Of a stretch of DNA of 64,000 nucleotides, positions 1-10,362 are shown piece by piece. The stretch is from Raoultibacter phocaeensis. Lineage in GTDB: Bacteria; Actinomycetota; Coriobacteriia; Coriobacteriales; Eggerthellaceae. The notes under the pieces are model-generated. The model had not been told where the DNA came from. It searched no databases and saw only the letters and a list, made by a program, of their open reading frames with translations. Both the position numbers and the translations under genes were made by a program. Location of the stretch: the NCBI RefSeq assembly GCF_901411515.1, contig NZ_CABDUX010000002.1, positions 1,302,001-1,366,000 on the forward strand. Direction: 5' to 3'. Each line of letters begins with the position of its first letter. Within the stretch, counting starts at the first letter, position 1.

Positions 1-521
1 GAGAGGCGGCGGCGTTCCCGACGCTCGAGCTCGATGCCCTCGTCCTCGGCCTTCTCAAGCTGCTCGCTCGCTTCGATGCCGGCTTCCATCTTCATGGCGA
101 GGTCGATTTCCTCAGCGGCAGTCAACAGCGGTACTTTACCGATTTCCTTCAGGTACATGCGCACCGGATCGCCCGTGAGCATGGTGACCGAGGTATCGGT
201 TGCACGCTTGCGCGATTTGACCTTGCTCTTGCCGCCCACCTTGGGAAGCGGAAGCTCGGCGGCCGCCTTGAGCTCGTCTTCGGGAATGTCCTCGAGCAGC
301 TCGTCTTCGTTGAAGTTGGTATCGATCTTATCGTCATCGAGAGAATCGGAAACCGACGAGTCGTCGATGACCGAATCGGCATCGGGTTCGACGTCGAGGT
401 CGTCATCCTCGATCATATCTTCTTCTAATTCAGTGTTCTCGCTGATGGGTTCGTTTGTTGAGGAGATGTTCTTGGAGGCTGGAGCCACGTAGTCTTCCTT
501 TCCGATCAACGTGTTGCCCAT
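1..521 (-). CDS. rpoD: RNA polymerase primary sigma factor RpoD, N-terminal part (runs off the left edge)
   Basis: The reading frame starts at an ATG at 521 and runs off the window without a stop, so only about 173 residues are visible. They comprise a very acidic, low-complexity stretch (residues ~25-95), a basic linker, and then the sigma region 1.2 signature [16 protein letters not shown] followed by [15 protein letters not shown]. That motif is diagnostic of group 1 sigma-70 factors, which direct RNA polymerase to housekeeping promoters. Regions 2-4 lie outside the window. An A/T-rich stretch near 560-570 could hold the promoter, but no convincing -35 is visible. Confidence 0.93.
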   Translation of the reverse strand, partial: MGNTLIGKEDYVAPASKNISSTNEPISENTELEEDMIEDDDLDVEPDADSVIDDSSVSDSLDDDKIDTNFNEDELLEDIPEDELKAAAELPLPKVGGKSKVKSRKRATDTSVTMLTGDPVRMYLKEIGKVPLLTAAEEIDLAMKMEAGIEASEQLEKAEDEGIELERRERRRL

Positions 522-628
522 GCTACGGATATCCTGTTTTTGGGCGCAAAGATTCAGCGAATTAATATACCACAAAAACGGCTTGAGCAGAAGACGGTTT
601 TTTATTCGTTGAGAAAGGTAGAGAAAGC

Positions 629-988
629 TCAGCTCCTCAGCACCTTTTCCATGGTTTTGCCCTTCGCCAGCTCGTCAACCAGCTTGTCAAGCCAACGGAT
701 CTGCTGGATCAGCGGATCTTCGATATCCTCGACTCGGATGCCGCACACGGAACCGGTGATCTTGTCGGCATCCGGGTTAATGCGCGGAGCTTCCGCGAAA
801 AACGTCTCGAAATCGACTCCGCGCTCGATGCATGCGCGCAGCCCTTCCTCGTCATAGCCGGTCAGCCAGCATATGGCCGCGTCCACTTCTTCGCGCGCAC
901 GCCCTTTCTTCTCGGCTTTCTGAACGTAGAGCGGATATACGCTCGCAAAATTCATAGCGTATAGTTTCGGTTTCGTTTGTTTTGTCAT
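629..988 (-). CDS. DUF2200 family protein
   Basis: The 119-residue protein matches the DUF2200 (COG4898) pattern nearly end to end: [17 protein letters not shown] near the N-terminus, [40 protein letters not shown], and the C-terminal [17 protein letters not shown]. Length is normal for the family. The ATG at 988 overlaps the stop of the upstream gene (ATGA) and has a ribosome binding site (AAGGAG, 6 nt away), so it is translationally coupled to the DUF1905 gene. The molecular function of DUF2200 is not known; it is a small soluble protein without a signal or membrane segment. Confidence 0.85.
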   Translation of the reverse strand: MTKQTKPKLYAMNFASVYPLYVQKAEKKGRAREEVDAAICWLTGYDEEGLRACIERGVDFETFFAEAPRINPDADKITGSVCGIRVEDIEDPLIQQIRWLDKLVDELAKGKTMEKVLRS

Positions 989-1296
989 GCGCGCTCCTTC
1001 ACCGTCACATGCACCGAATCGCCTATGTGCTTGCCAAGCTCGGCGCGGATACTTTTAAGAATCCCGATCACATAGCACACCGAGCCGTCCTCGTGCGTGC
1101 TCCCCATATTGACCACACTGCCGTCATACGGTATGCCGTCGAACGTAGCATGGACCTTCACGCGCCCTTTGCCGAATTCCTCGCGCACGTTGTAAGGAAA
1201 CGTCACGTATGCGCCTCCCTTGCCGACCTCGGACGCCTGGATCATCGCATCGAATTCGTAGGTACGCGGATTCACGACCGCCCCCAACTTGCGCAT
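985..1296 (-). CDS. DUF1905 domain protein
   Basis: About 103 residues from the ATG at 1296. The sequence [19 protein letters not shown], then [21 protein letters not shown] and a C-terminal [14 protein letters not shown] are typical of DUF1905, a small beta-barrel domain of unknown function often found beside or fused to YdeI/OmdA-like domains. The start is uncertain: an upstream ATG at 1320 and a downstream GTG at about 1278 (preceded by GGGGGCGG) are alternatives, and all overlap or abut the end of the DUF1801 gene. It sits in a row of small genes (DUF1801, DUF1905, DUF2200) with overlapping ends, which suggests one transcript. Confidence 0.78.
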   Translation of the reverse strand: MRKLGAVVNPRTYEFDAMIQASEVGKGGAYVTFPYNVREEFGKGRVKVHATFDGIPYDGSVVNMGSTHEDGSVCYVIGILKSIRAELGKHIGDSVHVTVKERA

Positions 1297-1697
1297 CCCC
1301 CGATACGAGCTGCACGCCATTGAGCGATCTCGGCAATCAAACCGTAGTCGATCGGCTCATCGTAGGGAAACTGGATCGCGCCCTTCGTATGGCGAAGCGT
1401 ACCCACCCTGTCCTGGAACGGGGTAAGCGACAAGTCTCCCGGATAGATTCCGAGATGGTGCTTGAACGCTGCGAAGTGGATGATGTTCTCGCCTTGCCAG
1501 TACGTCGGCATGCGCCACGAAATCTTCTCCTGCGCATTCGGCACCGCCGCGCGGATGGTTTCCCTCACCTTGTACAGCAGCGGCTGAACCGCCTCGGGCT
1601 GATCGGCGATATAGGCATCGACCGCTTCAACATCACCGCCGTAGCAGCTCGCCGCAGCGTTCTCAAGCCTCCGATCGCCGTTCGGGCCTCGCTTCAT
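1272..1697 (-). CDS. DUF1801 (YdhG-like, putative iron-chaperone fold) protein
   Basis: A 141-residue soluble protein beginning at an ATG with a strong Shine-Dalgarno sequence (AGGAGG, 5-6 nt spacing). The segment VDAYIADQPEAVQPLLYKVRE, then AVPNAQEKISWRMPTYW and FAAFKHHLGIYP with AIQFPYDEPI are hallmarks of DUF1801/YdhG, related to the frataxin-like Bacillus Fra protein. The last ~10 residues (after IAQWRAARI) read through into the start region of the DUF1905 gene and look unconserved. A role in iron handling is only a family-level inference. Confidence 0.82.
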   Translation of the reverse strand: MKRGPNGDRRLENAAASCYGGDVEAVDAYIADQPEAVQPLLYKVRETIRAAVPNAQEKISWRMPTYWQGENIIHFAAFKHHLGIYPGDLSLTPFQDRVGTLRHTKGAIQFPYDEPIDYGLIAEIAQWRAARIGGCASWGRS

Positions 1698-1933
1698 GGC
1701 ACGCCTCCTTTCATATGCGAATGCATACAGGGTACCCGTGCGGATCGAAGCTGCTGCGGTAAAAGGTAATCTGTTTTCAAGCTGGCATGCAAAAGTGCGA
1801 ATCCGCCCCTGCCTGAAACCGCGCGCTCCCTCGGCAACGGACCGTCACGCAACCACCACAAGCTCGTAGGTCTGCGAGAATCCTGCCCAACGCGGCGCTC
1901 CAGTCACGAAGTCTCCACGCCACCCCCATCAGC

Positions 1934-4840
1934 TCAGTTCGCGCCGCGCTCCTTCCGTCTCAGAAACTCCCTGAGTGCGTCGTAGAGCTGTTCGGCATCG
2001 AAGGGCTTGGGAACGAACCCGTTCATGCCGGCCGCTTTCGCGCTGTCGCGGTCCTCCTGAAACGTATTGGCGGTAATGGCGATAATCGGAACCGTACGTG
2101 CATCGTCGCGGTCGAGCGCGCGAATAGCCTTGGCGGCCGCGAGGCCGTCCATCACGGGCATCTTCACGTCCATGAGCACGAAGTCGAAACCGCCGGGTTC
2201 GCTTGCAGCGAATAGGTCGACGGCCTTTCTGCCGTTGTCGGCCCTCACGACCGACACGTCTTCCATCTCGAGCAAAGCGATGGCGATCTCAGCGTTGAGG
2301 TCGTTGTCTTCGGCGAGCAAGAGCTTCGATCCAGAAAGCGATACCGCCGCGCGATCGTCGTGCGTATCGGACGCAATCGCGCATTGGTCCGAGATAGGCA
2401 GATCGATGGAGAAGTAGAACTCGGTGCCTCTTCCCACCGTGCTGTTGACGCGCAACGTTCCGCCCATCATCTTCACAAGGTTGCTACTGATGGAAAGACC
2501 GAGGCCCGTACCCTGCACGTTCGTGCGGTTCTCGGCTGCCTGCTCGAACGATTCGAACACGCGCTCAAGATCCTCAGGGGCGATGCCGATGCCCGTATCG
2601 CGTACGGCGAACCGGATGCGCGCCGATTTCTTGTCGCGGGCGACTTCTTTGATGACAAGCGTGACCGTTCCGCCGGGATCGGTGAACTTGAACGCGTTCG
2701 AAAGCAGATTCGCTAGCACCTGCTGGATACGGATCGAATCGCCTACCACACAGCCGTCCTCGGCCTCGCATTCGGTCACCATCGAAAGACCTTTTTTCTC
2801 GGCCTGAATGCCCACCATGCTCTGCATCTGCTCGGCAAGCGCCAACACGTTGAACGGCGCGCATTCGAGCTCCATTTTGTTGTTCTCGATTTTGGACATG
2901 TCGAGGATATCGTTTACAAGCGCTAGCAAGAACTGGGCCGAAGTGTTGATCTTCTCGAGGCTCGTCCTGATGGCGGGCGTCGCATCGCCCGATTGCGAGG
3001 CGATGGTCGAAAGTCCGATGATCGCGTTCATGGGCGTTCTGATCTCATGGGACATGCGCGAGAGGAAGTCGGACTTCGCGCGGCCCGTCTCTTCGGCCTT
3101 CTCGAGCTTAAGCGCAAGGATGCGGTTTCTGATCTTGGAGCGCGCGATCAAAAGGATGATGCCGATGATGAGGAGCAAGAATATAACGCCGAACGCGAGC
3201 GTGGCCACGGGGTTCTCGTACATGAACGATTGGAGGGATATCTGGCGATTCGCAACCGAAATGACGTTATTCGATAGGACGGTTTCCATCTCTTCGGCAG
3301 TAAAGCTGTTGATGGCCTTGTTGATCACCGAATACAGTTCGGAATCGACTGGCTGGGGAAACGCGATCGAAAACGTCGATTCGATATGGTCTGCGGCCAC
3401 CGGCGTCAGGTTGGCGTAGTAGTGGTCTTGGTAGAGCCCCTCGGCGTAGGACGAGGGAAGGCACGTCAGATCGACCCTGCCCGTGTTCACCGCCTCGAGG
3501 CACAGCTCGTAGCTCGGGTAGTACTCGATGCGGGCGGCCTTGATGCCGGCGGGCTTCGCTCTTCCTTCGGGCAGAGCGAGCGTCAGATCGCTCGAGGGGT
3601 ATTCCGACGATTTGTTCCTCAGCACCACCGCATCGAGCTTGGTATAGCTTTTCGTGAGCGCAAGGCCCATGTCGTTCGCGAAGTACTCATCGTCCATGAA
3701 CCCGCCCGCAACATCGGCCTCGCCCGAAAGCACGAGATCGATCATGTCTTGGTAGTTTTCAGCCTCGACGTATTCGAACGTGAGCCCGGTATGTTCGGCT
3801 ATCAACTCGAATGCGCCCTTGACGATGCCGCGGTACGTTCCGTTGCGCTCGTAGTACACCGGGTACAGATCCGAGATGACCGCGACCCTGACTGGATCGG
3901 CCTTTTCGATGAACGCACGGTCCTCGTCAGTGAAGTTGATGGAATTGACGTGCGCATCTGCGTAGTATTTTTCGTACAGCTCGTCGGAGAAGCCGGGGTC
4001 GGCCGCATAGATGTTCTCCATCGCCTGGTTGAGCTCCGATGCAAGCGAGGGCTCGTCTGCTGCGGCAACGATATAGTACGGCTCCGATTTGAACCGGGCG
4101 GCCACATCGCAATCGTCGCGCATCTCGATATCGCTGCTGAGCAGCACATCCACCCCGTCCGAATCGAGGCATTGGCGAAGCGCCACCTCATCGTCGTAGT
4201 AGCGGATCGCGCAATCGAGGTTGTTGAACTCGAGGAAGTTCTCGAGCCGCTCTATCTTATCGGTCGCCTTCGAAAGCACGCCGATCGTCTTGCCGTTAAG
4301 CGTATTGAGGTCGAAGCTCTTGATGTCGGGATCGGTTTTCTTGTACAGCAGCACCGAGTAGTTCGATCCCATGATGTAGTCGGGATACAGCACGTCTGCC
4401 GTAAGCTCATCGCGGTAGAACATGCCTCCCATGAGGTCGTATTCACCATCAATCATGGCGGGCAGCAAATCGTTTATATCGCCCGTGACAAACTCGTAGT
4501 TCCACCCGGTGTACTTGGATATCTCGACGAGCCAATCGTAGAAACTCCCGGAATGGATGCCGTTCTCGTCGGTTTCGCTGATGCCCTTCGCGTAGGGGAA
4601 AGCGACCTTAAGCGTGCGTCCCGCGTCGGCATGCATGTCGACGTCTGCGCCTTCGCCTAAAAACGACGAGGCACGTTTCGTGTCCGTACCGGAAGGGGCA
4701 TCCGAACTCGAAGAGCGGGTACTGGATGCATCTGTATGCGGAACCGAGACACCGTCTTCGGCGCCGGCGACTCCGGGAAACAGCGAGATGACGAGCATCG
4801 CGGCGCATACGACTGCCACTAGCCTTCTCATCGACCGCAC
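1934..4840 (-). CDS. Hybrid sensor histidine kinase with two periplasmic solute-binding sensor domains and a C-terminal receiver
   Basis: From the GTG at 4840 (AGGAAGGA 4-5 nt upstream; an ATG three codons later is the alternative) the protein has about 968 residues. In order: a signal peptide or N-terminal anchor; two SBP_bac_3-type ligand-binding modules (about residues 77-300 and 312-520); one membrane helix near 545-567; a HisKA domain with the phospho-acceptor in SHEIRTPMNAIIGL; an HATPase_c domain with NLLSNAFKF, DTGIGI and GTGLGLSIS; and a receiver domain with the acceptor Asp in FVLMDVKMPVMDG. This resembles BvgS/EvgS: the extracytoplasmic modules bind a small solute or sense the envelope, and phosphate passes to the receiver. 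No separate DNA-binding regulator is adjacent, so its output partner is unknown. Confidence 0.92.
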   Translation of the reverse strand: MRSMRRLVAVVCAAMLVISLFPGVAGAEDGVSVPHTDASSTRSSSSDAPSGTDTKRASSFLGEGADVDMHADAGRTLKVAFPYAKGISETDENGIHSGSFYDWLVEISKYTGWNYEFVTGDINDLLPAMIDGEYDLMGGMFYRDELTADVLYPDYIMGSNYSVLLYKKTDPDIKSFDLNTLNGKTIGVLSKATDKIERLENFLEFNNLDCAIRYYDDEVALRQCLDSDGVDVLLSSDIEMRDDCDVAARFKSEPYYIVAAADEPSLASELNQAMENIYAADPGFSDELYEKYYADAHVNSINFTDEDRAFIEKADPVRVAVISDLYPVYYERNGTYRGIVKGAFELIAEHTGLTFEYVEAENYQDMIDLVLSGEADVAGGFMDDEYFANDMGLALTKSYTKLDAVVLRNKSSEYPSSDLTLALPEGRAKPAGIKAARIEYYPSYELCLEAVNTGRVDLTCLPSSYAEGLYQDHYYANLTPVAADHIESTFSIAFPQPVDSELYSVINKAINSFTAEEMETVLSNNVISVANRQISLQSFMYENPVATLAFGVIFLLLIIGIILLIARSKIRNRILALKLEKAEETGRAKSDFLSRMSHEIRTPMNAIIGLSTIASQSGDATPAIRTSLEKINTSAQFLLALVNDILDMSKIENNKMELECAPFNVLALAEQMQSMVGIQAEKKGLSMVTECEAEDGCVVGDSIRIQQVLANLLSNAFKFTDPGGTVTLVIKEVARDKKSARIRFAVRDTGIGIAPEDLERVFESFEQAAENRTNVQGTGLGLSISSNLVKMMGGTLRVNSTVGRGTEFYFSIDLPISDQCAIASDTHDDRAAVSLSGSKLLLAEDNDLNAEIAIALLEMEDVSVVRADNGRKAVDLFAASEPGGFDFVLMDVKMPVMDGLAAAKAIRALDRDDARTVPIIAITANTFQEDRDSAKAAGMNGFVPKPFDAEQLYDALREFLRRKERGAN

Positions 4841-4953
4841 CGTCCTTCCTAAACCCCGATCCGAACCCGCGCATCGCGCGAGCACCACCGATTGGTATGG
4901 TAGAACGAGCAAACCGATTTGATGCCTACTGACAATCAATCGTTACCGTAGGG

Positions 4954-7272
4954 CTACAGCATGTCATGGGGATCGACGTCGACGGCGACGTTGACGGTTT
5001 TGCTCGCCTTGCGTTTACGGAACAGCGGCAAGAGCACCGACGAAACATCGCTTCCCATCGGCGCCTTCACCACGATGTGCCAGCGGTACGTACCCCGCAA
5101 ACGCGAAAGCACGCACGGGTTCGCAGGAAGCACCGACCACTGCTCGCCCGCCTGCTCGAGCACCGTTCGCTCGATATCGGCCGAGAGCTCGCGGGCGGCA
5201 CACTCGACTTCGGATTCATCTTTTCCCCACACGAGTACGTTGGCCATACGAACATAGGGCGGATACCCGAGCAAACGCCTTTTGGGAAGTTCGTCTTTTA
5301 GGAAAAGGGCGCGGTCGTAGGTTGCCGCCGCCTGTATGGCGCACGAATCGGCCCAGTAGGTTTGCACCATGACACGCCCCGGCAAATCGGCGCGGCCAGC
5401 GCGGCCCGCCACCTGTTCGATAAGGGAGAACGTCCGCTCGGCGCTCCTGAAATCGGGGAGCTTCAACATCGTATCGGCATTGATGACGCCCACGAGCGTC
5501 ACATCGTCGAAATCGAGTCCCTTCGCAATCATCTGCGTGCCGAGAAGCACGGCGGCCCCCGCCGAAGCGAACTCTTCGAGAAGCTTCTGGTGCGCGCCCT
5601 TCGCCGACGTCGTATCGGCGTCCATGCGCACGACGCGCGCCCCCGTGCCTTCGAGCACGCTGACGAGTTCTGCTTCGACCCGCTGGGTGCCCGCTCCGAA
5701 CTTCTTCAAATACGGGCTGCCGCATTCGGGGCATACGGGCGGCACCGGCTCCTTGTGCCCGCAGTGGTGGCACACGAGCACGCTGCCCTTTTCGTGGTAG
5801 GTCAGCGATGTCGAGCACGACGGGCACTCGGGCACGAACCCGCACTCGCGGCAGAGCAGAAAGCTCGCGAACCCGCGTTGGTTCAGGAGGAGCACCGCTT
5901 TCTGACCAGCCTCGATTGTTTCGATCAGGGCTTTCGTGAGCTTGCGCGAGAACATGGAGCGGTGCCCGCTTCCGAACTCGCGGGCCATGTCGATTACGGT
6001 TACTTCGGGCATCGGCTTGCCGTTGGCACGCTCGGCGAGCACGACGCGGTGCCAGTTGTCGTACTTGTCGCAGCGGTAAAGGGTCTCGATCGACGGCGTG
6101 GCCGAGCCGAGCACGAGCGTCGCGCCCCTCTCGGCCACCATCCATGCCGCTACGTCGCGCGCCACGTAGCGTGGTGCGGAATCCTGCTTGTAGGAACCTT
6201 CGTGTTCCTCGTCAATGATGATAAGGCCGAGATCGGGCATCGGGGTAAAGAGCGCGCTGCGCGCGCCTACGACTACGCGCGCCGCTCCCGAGCGGATGAG
6301 GTCCCATTGGTCGTAGCGCTCGCCTTGGCTCATACGCGAGTGCATGACGGCGACGGTATCGCCGAACCGCCCGCGAAACCGCGCAACCGTCTGGGGCGTG
6401 AGCGATATCTCGGGAACGAGGACGATGGCCCCGAGCCCGGATGCGAGCGTCGTCTCTATGGCACGCAGATACACTTCGGTCTTGCCCGAACCGGTTACGC
6501 CGTCGACGAGCACCACATCGCCCGCCGAACGCTGCTGGGCCGCGTCGATCGCCTCGAGGGCCTTCGCCTGGCCGCACGTGAGATCGGGCTTCGCGCTCGG
6601 CACGAACGACTCGGCGCGCGCACCGTGCGAGCCCGCTTCGCCGGCCCCCGTCCCCCGAAGCCGCCGCCGCGTCTCAAGCACGACGACCTCTTTTTCGGCA
6701 AGCGTCTTCAGCACCGACGAGACCGATCCGAGCTCCATCGAGAGTTCCGCCACGCGCAGCTCGCCAGATGCGAGCGCATCGACGATGGCCTTCTGCTTGA
6801 CCGCGGTCTTCTTGGGTTCGAATCCGGCTGCAGCGGGCCCAAGGCGCACCCACCGGTCGTCGACGGGACCGATCTGAGGCTCTTCGAGCCGCCAGTACTT
6901 TCCGGTATGGACCATACGCGGCACGCCGCCCGGAGGCGTGAACAGACGAACGCACGAGCAGAGGGGAGCTATGTACTCCTCGCTCAGGTAGTGCGCGCAC
7001 GCCGCCCCCAGCTCATCGAAATACGAATGCGACAGCACGCGCTGGACAGCTTTGAGCTTCACCGGATCGACGCCGCGAACCACAAGCGCGCTCGCATCTT
7101 CGGCATCGACTTCCTCGAGCGCGACCGCATAGCCGATCGCCTGGCGGTTGCCGAACGGCACGAGTACCGCGCAACCTACCTCGGCATCAACGAGATCGTC
7201 GGGCACTGCATAGGTGTAGGCCGTATCGAGCGACTGCGTGGGAATGTCGAGTATGATCTGCGCGAGTCTCAC
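4954..7272 (-). CDS. priA: Primosomal replication restart helicase PriA (N')
   Basis: About 772 residues. PriA is a 3'-5' superfamily 2 helicase that reloads the replisome at stalled forks. Seen here: N-terminal DNA-binding region, Walker [13 protein letters not shown] (near residue 260), DEEH box ([13 protein letters not shown]), and the zinc-binding insert with paired CxxC motifs ([13 protein letters not shown], later CHHCGH and CPECGSPYL), followed by helicase motifs [11 protein letters not shown] and QVAGRAGR. The GTG at 7272 forms a GTGA overlap with the metK stop, which suggests translational coupling; a TTG four codons upstream is the alternative. Confidence 0.96.
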   Translation of the reverse strand: MRLAQIILDIPTQSLDTAYTYAVPDDLVDAEVGCAVLVPFGNRQAIGYAVALEEVDAEDASALVVRGVDPVKLKAVQRVLSHSYFDELGAACAHYLSEEYIAPLCSCVRLFTPPGGVPRMVHTGKYWRLEEPQIGPVDDRWVRLGPAAAGFEPKKTAVKQKAIVDALASGELRVAELSMELGSVSSVLKTLAEKEVVVLETRRRLRGTGAGEAGSHGARAESFVPSAKPDLTCGQAKALEAIDAAQQRSAGDVVLVDGVTGSGKTEVYLRAIETTLASGLGAIVLVPEISLTPQTVARFRGRFGDTVAVMHSRMSQGERYDQWDLIRSGAARVVVGARSALFTPMPDLGLIIIDEEHEGSYKQDSAPRYVARDVAAWMVAERGATLVLGSATPSIETLYRCDKYDNWHRVVLAERANGKPMPEVTVIDMAREFGSGHRSMFSRKLTKALIETIEAGQKAVLLLNQRGFASFLLCRECGFVPECPSCSTSLTYHEKGSVLVCHHCGHKEPVPPVCPECGSPYLKKFGAGTQRVEAELVSVLEGTGARVVRMDADTTSAKGAHQKLLEEFASAGAAVLLGTQMIAKGLDFDDVTLVGVINADTMLKLPDFRSAERTFSLIEQVAGRAGRADLPGRVMVQTYWADSCAIQAAATYDRALFLKDELPKRRLLGYPPYVRMANVLVWGKDESEVECAARELSADIERTVLEQAGEQWSVLPANPCVLSRLRGTYRWHIVVKAPMGSDVSSVLLPLFRKRKASKTVNVAVDVDPHDML

Positions 7273-8531
7273 GAGACGTTGCAAGCGGCCTTCAACTCAT
7301 CGACCTTATCGGTGCGCTCCCAGGTGAATTCGGGAAGCTCACGGCCGAAGTGCCCGTACGCAGCCGTTTTGCGATAGATGGGCCTTCGCAGATCGAGTTG
7401 ATCGATGATGGCGCCGGGACGCAAATCGAAAACCCTTTGCACCGCTTCGGCAATCGTCTCCTCCGAAACGGCGTTCGTGCCGAACGTGTCGACCATGACC
7501 GAAACCGGTTTTGCCATGCCGATGGCATAGGCGATCTGGATTTCACAGCGCTCGGCGAGCCCTGCGGCCACGACGTTCTTCGCCACCCATCGTGCCGCAT
7601 ACGCAGCCGAGCGGTCGACCTTCGTGCAGTCCTTGCCCGAAAACGCGCCGCCGCCGTGGCGGCCCATGCCGCCGTACGAATCGACGATGATCTTGCGGCC
7701 CGTAAGGCCCGCATCTCCCATGGGGCCGCCGATGACGAAGCGGCCCGTGGGATTCACGTGTATCTCCACGTCGTCGGCTAGCGTCACGCCTTCGCGCTCC
7801 ACGACCGGCATGATGACGTTCTTGACGAGTTCCGCGCGCAAAGCTTCGTGCTCGATGTCCTCGGCGTGCTGGGTCGACACGACGATCTTTTCAACCTGCG
7901 TGGGCTTGTTGTCGACGTAGCGCACGCTCACCTGCGTTTTTCCATCGGGGCGCAAATACGGCATCGTACCTTCTTTGCGCACGCGGGAAAGCTCTTCGGC
8001 AAGTCGGTGAGCCAGATAGATCGGCATCGGCATGAGCGTTTCAGTCTCGTTGCAGGCGTATCCGAACACCATGCCCTGATCGCCCGCGCCTACGTTGTCG
8101 TATTGGTCGCCGGCTTCGCCGTGCTGGGCTTCCCACGACGTATCGACCCCGAGCGCGATGTCGGGCGACTGCTCGTGGATGGCGTTCATGACGCCGCACG
8201 TTTCGCTGTCGAAGCCGAACTTCGCACGGTTGTACCCGATGTCGGCGATGACGGAGCGCACGATAGAAGGAATGTCGATGTAGGCCTGCGTGCGGATCTC
8301 GCCCGTAACGACCACAAGCCCCGTCGTCGCAAGCGTCTCGCATGCGCAGCGCACGGCCGCCGGATCGGCGGGCATGCCGCCTGGTGCCACGTAGCCCGCT
8401 TCCGCAAGCTCGATCTCCTTTTCGAGAATCGCATCGAGGATCGCATCGGAAATTTGATCGCATACCTTGTCGGGATGACCTTCGGTCACCGACTCGGATG
8501 TGAATAAATACGTTGTTTGCTGGTTTGCCAA
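7269..8531 (-). CDS. metK: S-adenosylmethionine synthetase
   Basis: 420 residues from a TTG start (Shine-Dalgarno GAGGAGG 4 nt upstream), giving the expected N-terminus ending [20 protein letters not shown]. MetK makes S-adenosylmethionine from ATP and methionine. Visible motifs: [29 protein letters not shown] (methionine/ATP loop), and the P-loop-like [18 protein letters not shown]. The frame extends 58 codons further upstream, but that stretch coincides with the structured leader and is not protein-like. A SAM-riboswitch-like element lies directly upstream, so end-product control is likely. Confidence 0.96.
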   Translation of the reverse strand: MANQQTTYLFTSESVTEGHPDKVCDQISDAILDAILEKEIELAEAGYVAPGGMPADPAAVRCACETLATTGLVVVTGEIRTQAYIDIPSIVRSVIADIGYNRAKFGFDSETCGVMNAIHEQSPDIALGVDTSWEAQHGEAGDQYDNVGAGDQGMVFGYACNETETLMPMPIYLAHRLAEELSRVRKEGTMPYLRPDGKTQVSVRYVDNKPTQVEKIVVSTQHAEDIEHEALRAELVKNVIMPVVEREGVTLADDVEIHVNPTGRFVIGGPMGDAGLTGRKIIVDSYGGMGRHGGGAFSGKDCTKVDRSAAYAARWVAKNVVAAGLAERCEIQIAYAIGMAKPVSVMVDTFGTNAVSEETIAEAVQRVFDLRPGAIIDQLDLRRPIYRKTAAYGHFGRELPEFTWERTDKVDELKAACNVS

Positions 8532-8539
8532 AACTTCCT

Positions 8540-8630
8540 CCTCATCGGTGTCGGCAGGACCACCTTGACGTGTTCGCCAGGTTGGTGCCGGGATCTTCGA
8601 GCCAACTCTCTTCCCCGGCTCTTGATAAAA
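8540..8630 (-). promoter_or_regulatory. SAM-binding riboswitch-like leader (SAM-I/IV clan) upstream of metK
   Basis: Reading the minus strand, ATCAAGAG (8619-8626) is followed by a G-rich segment, GGCTC, GATCCCGGCACCAACC, and AAGGTGG closing with CACC. This order of blocks matches the SAM-I core (ATCAAGAG, then CCGGCAACC, then an AAGGTGC-type J3/4), with a 3-nt variation in the GGCAACC block. GAGCC/GGCTC, ACCT/AGGT and GGTG/CACC can pair as P2, P3 and P4. It ends just before the metK Shine-Dalgarno sequence, suggesting control of translation initiation. P1 could not be drawn convincingly, so the subclass is uncertain. Confidence 0.6.
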
Positions 8631-8649
8631 ACGGACAAGTACCCAAGAA

Positions 8650-8669
8650 CTCGCAGACGTGTCTGCGAG
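8650..8669. repeat. 20-bp near-perfect palindrome upstream of the metK leader
   Basis: CTCGCAGA and TCTGCGAG form 8-bp arms around a 4-nt centre. On the minus strand it is followed only by TTCTT, a poor U-tract. It could be part of the riboswitch transcript, an upstream terminator or an operator. Confidence 0.5.
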
Positions 8670-8934
8670 CCTGACGATGGTACCCCAAACGAGCGGGCCG
8701 CGCAAGGCTCGCGAAGCACGATCGGGTCATCGGCCGTTTGCCCCCGAACATCGGACAGACGCGAGCGAGAGGCGAAGGAAGGGACATGCGGCGATGCGCT
8801 GCGAACGCGTCCGTCGCCGCAGCGGTCAACGAACGGGAAACCGTTCTATGGTGGTCGTACGCGAATACGCACGGCGAACCGAAGCGCATGGTACACTTTC
8901 CGCCGAAGATCAGACGAACGAAAAAGGAACAGCC

Positions 8935-10356
8935 ATGCCTACAAACGCAGACTACACAAGCGAATACCTTGCAATCATCGACCGTCTCGACGGCGATGTG
9001 CGAAGCCGCCGAAACGCCCTTGCGTACATGGAATCGTCTACCGCCATCGTGCACCACCAAGTAGTCGCATGCTCGTTTCTGCCGCGGCTTTTCAACGCAG
9101 AAACCTACACTACCTTCAAACGCACCGCCGAGACTGTGCACCGCATCCTCGTCAGGGTGATGCAACGCTACCTCGACGACCCCGAGTACCGCACGATCTT
9201 CTCGTTCGACCCCCGACTCGAGGAGCTCATCTTACTGCCCCGCGGCTACGATGCGCTGCTTCCATTCGCCCGCGTCGACGTCTTCCTCGACGAGGACACC
9301 TACCGCATCGGGTTTTGCGAATTCAACGCCGATGGTTCTTCGGGCATGAATGAAAATCGTGAGATCACAAACTCCATCGTCGACTCCGAAAGCTTTGCAC
9401 GCTTCGCCAACCAGCACGAGGTCCATTCCTGCGAGCTGTTCGAATCGTGGGTCGATGAGTTCCTTGCCATATACGAAACCTACGAGCACCGCGTCGATCA
9501 GCCCCATATCGCCATCTGCGACTACCTAGAAAATGCCGTCGTTGACGAGTTCAAAGTGTTCGCATCGCTCTTTGCCGAGCGCGGTGTCGCATGCAGCATC
9601 TACGACGTGCGAGAACTCTCGTTCGACGGAAAAGAACTCACCGGACCTGATGGAAAGCGCGTCGACGCAATCTGGCGGCGCAGCGTAACGAACGATGTCA
9701 TCGAGCATTGGGACGAATCCCAGGCGCTCATCGAGGCGGTTCGCGCCGAAAAGGTCGCCCTCATCGGTAGTTTCGCCGGGCACATCGTCCACGACAAGCA
9801 GATATTCGAAGCGCTCACGCATCCCAAAACCGTCGAGATGCTCGATGCCGACGAAATCGATTTCATCGAGCAGACCATCCCGACGACCGCGTTTTTAGAC
9901 GACGAGCACGTCGACCTCGCGCAGATACGCGCGAACCGCTGCGAATGGATCATCAAGCCGACCGACCACTACGGCGCCGACGACGTTTACGCCGGAGCCT
10001 ACGTGGATGAGGCTACATGGAACGAGCTCATCGACCGCTTCGCGAACGGGGCCGCAGGCGAACCCTTCCTCGTCCAGCGCTACATCACACCGTTCAAGAC
10101 CGTTACGCTCCCGCCCGATACGCACATAAGCGAACTCACCGACGAACAAGTGCGAGCTCAAACACAAGGCGAGCTGTACAACAACCTTTCGGGCCTGTAC
10201 CTCTACAACGGCACGTTCCGGGGCGTGTTCTCGCGCCTGGGGCCCCGGCCTACCATCTCCAAGGATATGGCGGGTATCACAGCCGCAACCATCTGGGTTG
10301 ACTTCGATCCCAAAACCTTCAATGAAGCCATCCGATCCGAAGAGGAAGGCCGGTAG
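8935..10356 (+). CDS. Circularly permuted ATP-grasp / glutathionylspermidine-synthase-like protein
   Basis: 473 residues from the ATG at 8935 (AAGGAA 6 nt upstream). Features fitting the circularly permuted ATP-grasp superfamily are FCEFNADGSSGMNENRE (metal/nucleotide-binding Asn-rich loop), GPDGKRVDAIWRRSVTND, CEWIIKPTDHYGADDVYAG (ATP-binding lysine and glycine loop) and FLVQRYITPFKT. Relatives ligate amine or carboxylate substrates using ATP; the substrate here cannot be told from sequence. It ends 6 nt before a DUF1461 membrane protein gene, so the two are probably co-transcribed. No signal peptide; cytoplasmic. Confidence 0.75.
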   Translation: MPTNADYTSEYLAIIDRLDGDVRSRRNALAYMESSTAIVHHQVVACSFLPRLFNAETYTTFKRTAETVHRILVRVMQRYLDDPEYRTIFSFDPRLEELILLPRGYDALLPFARVDVFLDEDTYRIGFCEFNADGSSGMNENREITNSIVDSESFARFANQHEVHSCELFESWVDEFLAIYETYEHRVDQPHIAICDYLENAVVDEFKVFASLFAERGVACSIYDVRELSFDGKELTGPDGKRVDAIWRRSVTNDVIEHWDESQALIEAVRAEKVALIGSFAGHIVHDKQIFEALTHPKTVEMLDADEIDFIEQTIPTTAFLDDEHVDLAQIRANRCEWIIKPTDHYGADDVYAGAYVDEATWNELIDRFANGAAGEPFLVQRYITPFKTVTLPPDTHISELTDEQVRAQTQGELYNNLSGLYLYNGTFRGVFSRLGPRPTISKDMAGITAATIWVDFDPKTFNEAIRSEEEGR

Positions 10357-10362
10357 CGCCCG

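Noticed and set aside
8532-8705. N-terminal extension of metK by 58 codons
   Set aside because: The extension coincides with the structured leader, has no family residues, and the TTG at 8531 has a perfect ribosome binding site.
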